Positions 63,609 to 64,000 of a DNA stretch of 64,000 nucleotides are shown here, in pieces. Source of the DNA: Deltaproteobacteria bacterium (GTDB taxonomy: Bacteria > Myxococcota_A > UBA796 > CAJQPC01). The notes below the pieces were generated by a model that saw nothing but the letters and a program-made list of their open reading frames with translations, was not told the DNA's origin and ran no database searches. The position numbers and the translations under genes are program-made. The stretch is from NCBI GenBank assembly GCA_016717595.1, contig JADKFE010000127.1, forward strand, positions 1 to 64,000, in the 5' to 3' direction. Each line of letters begins with the position of its first letter. The stretch's first letter is position 1.

Positions 63609-64000
63609 TCACCCGCCGCGCTCCGGCTCGCCCCAATCGACGATCGCCCAGCCCTTCCGCGCGGCGAGGCGGCGCAGGCGCGGGTCGGGGTTGACGGCGA
63701 CGGGGCGCCCGACGACCTCCAAGACCGGGGAATCGGTGACGGAGTCGGTATAAAACGCGCAGTCGCCGAGCGAGACCTTCAGAGAGTCCGCGAGGGCCTG
63801 GGCGTGGTGAAGTTTGCCTTCGCCAAAACAGAGCGCGCCGTCGGGGCGCCCGGTGAAGTGGCCCTGGGCGTCGACCTCAAAGCGGCTGCACAACAACGAA
63901 TGAATGCCCAGCGCCTCGCCCACACGCTCGGCCATGTACAACGACGAGGTCGTGAGCAGCGCCAAGGTGTGCCCTTGGGCCCGGTGCTCGTTCAGCGCCG
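63609..64000 (-). CDS. HAD-IB phosphatase (SerB-like), partial at window edge
   Basis: At least 130 C-terminal residues of a haloacid dehalogenase subfamily IB hydrolase. TLALLTTSSLYMAERVG is the motif II region and GHFTGRPDGALCFGEGKL the conserved substrate-contact segment with the motif III Lys. CAFYTDSVTDSPVLEVVG holds the motif IV aspartates, followed by the ending VAVNPDPRLRRLAARKGWAI. Phosphoserine phosphatases and related lipid/sugar phosphatases share this layout. The N-terminal nucleophile lies beyond base 64000. It precedes the kinase gene by 82 bases on the same strand. Confidence 0.85.
   Translation of the reverse strand, partial: ALNEHRAQGHTLALLTTSSLYMAERVGEALGIHSLLCSRFEVDAQGHFTGRPDGALCFGEGKLHHAQALADSLKVSLGDCAFYTDSVTDSPVLEVVGRPVAVNPDPRLRRLAARKGWAIVDWGEPERGG

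Overview
This is a very GC-rich chromosomal segment from a Gram-negative bacterium. It most resembles Myxococcota and their relatives. The signs are many short lipoprotein signal peptides together with a signal peptidase II gene, Hanks-type Ser/Thr kinases, several secreted proteins built from MopE-type Asp-rich/Cys repeats, and C-termini of the form Cys + hydrophobic stretch + Arg cluster, like the MYXO-CTERM sorting tag. I see no rRNA, tRNA, CRISPR array, phage, transposase or plasmid module. This is an ordinary chromosomal backbone rather than a mobile island.

Layout. 1-2.9 kb: three neighbouring genes (MFS exporter, CysQ/IMPase-like phosphatase, Ser/Thr kinase), all broken by frameshifts. 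3.0-6.4 kb: MopE-repeat/Gly-rich lipoprotein and a BoxD/PaaZ-type aldehyde dehydrogenase. 6.5-9.5 kb: MoxR/RavA ATPase, CPBP protease and a fatty-acid-hydroxylase-superfamily protein. 9.6-12.4 kb: large sensor with a propeller ectodomain and a class III cyclase. 12.4-19.5 kb: RIO-type kinase, arylsulfotransferase-like lipoprotein, SGNH hydrolase with a companion lipoprotein, HEAT/TPR protein. 19.5-21.4 kb: esterase and lipoprotein. 21.4-23.4 kb: minCDE. 24.1-34.7 kb: housekeeping RNA/DNA block on the + strand (RlmI-like methyltransferase, rng, recD2, rlmN, mtnP, PilF-like TPR lipoprotein, RodZ-C-like protein, mgtE, recO). 34.8-36.5 kb: quinone oxidoreductase and SDR. 36.5-48.6 kb: secreted and surface proteins (metalloprotease, DUF1571 protein, degenerate 5'-nucleotidase fused to a probable barrel, two MopE-repeat proteins, a broken TIG protein) and a tandem pair of unknown paralogues. 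48.7-53.5 kb: DASS transporter, small membrane protein, B12/radical SAM protein, TrmA/RlmD-family methyltransferase. 53.6-53.8 kb: an almost pure G tract between short inverted repeats. 53.8-64 kb: ABC ATPase, lipoprotein, lspA, a metallophosphoesterase plus clan-CD (gingipain/caspase-like) protease pair, then a minus-strand kinase / LysM-AgmX / 5'-nucleotidase operon and a partial HAD phosphatase.

How genes work together. minCDE is a complete division-site selection set. The order rlmN-(mtnP)-TPR lipoprotein-RodZ-like matches the widespread rlmN-pilF-rodZ neighbourhood. The kinase-LysM-nucleotidase genes and the metallophosphoesterase-protease genes look like two small functional units. The latter pair is the best candidate here for an undescribed system.

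Sequence quality. Several genes carry single-base frameshifts, often at G/C runs (about 14518, 43054, 47364 and possibly 44657). Two zones (1-2290 and about 45840-46260) carry many. Together with the 93-base G tract, this points to local consensus or assembly errors at least as much as to true pseudogenes.
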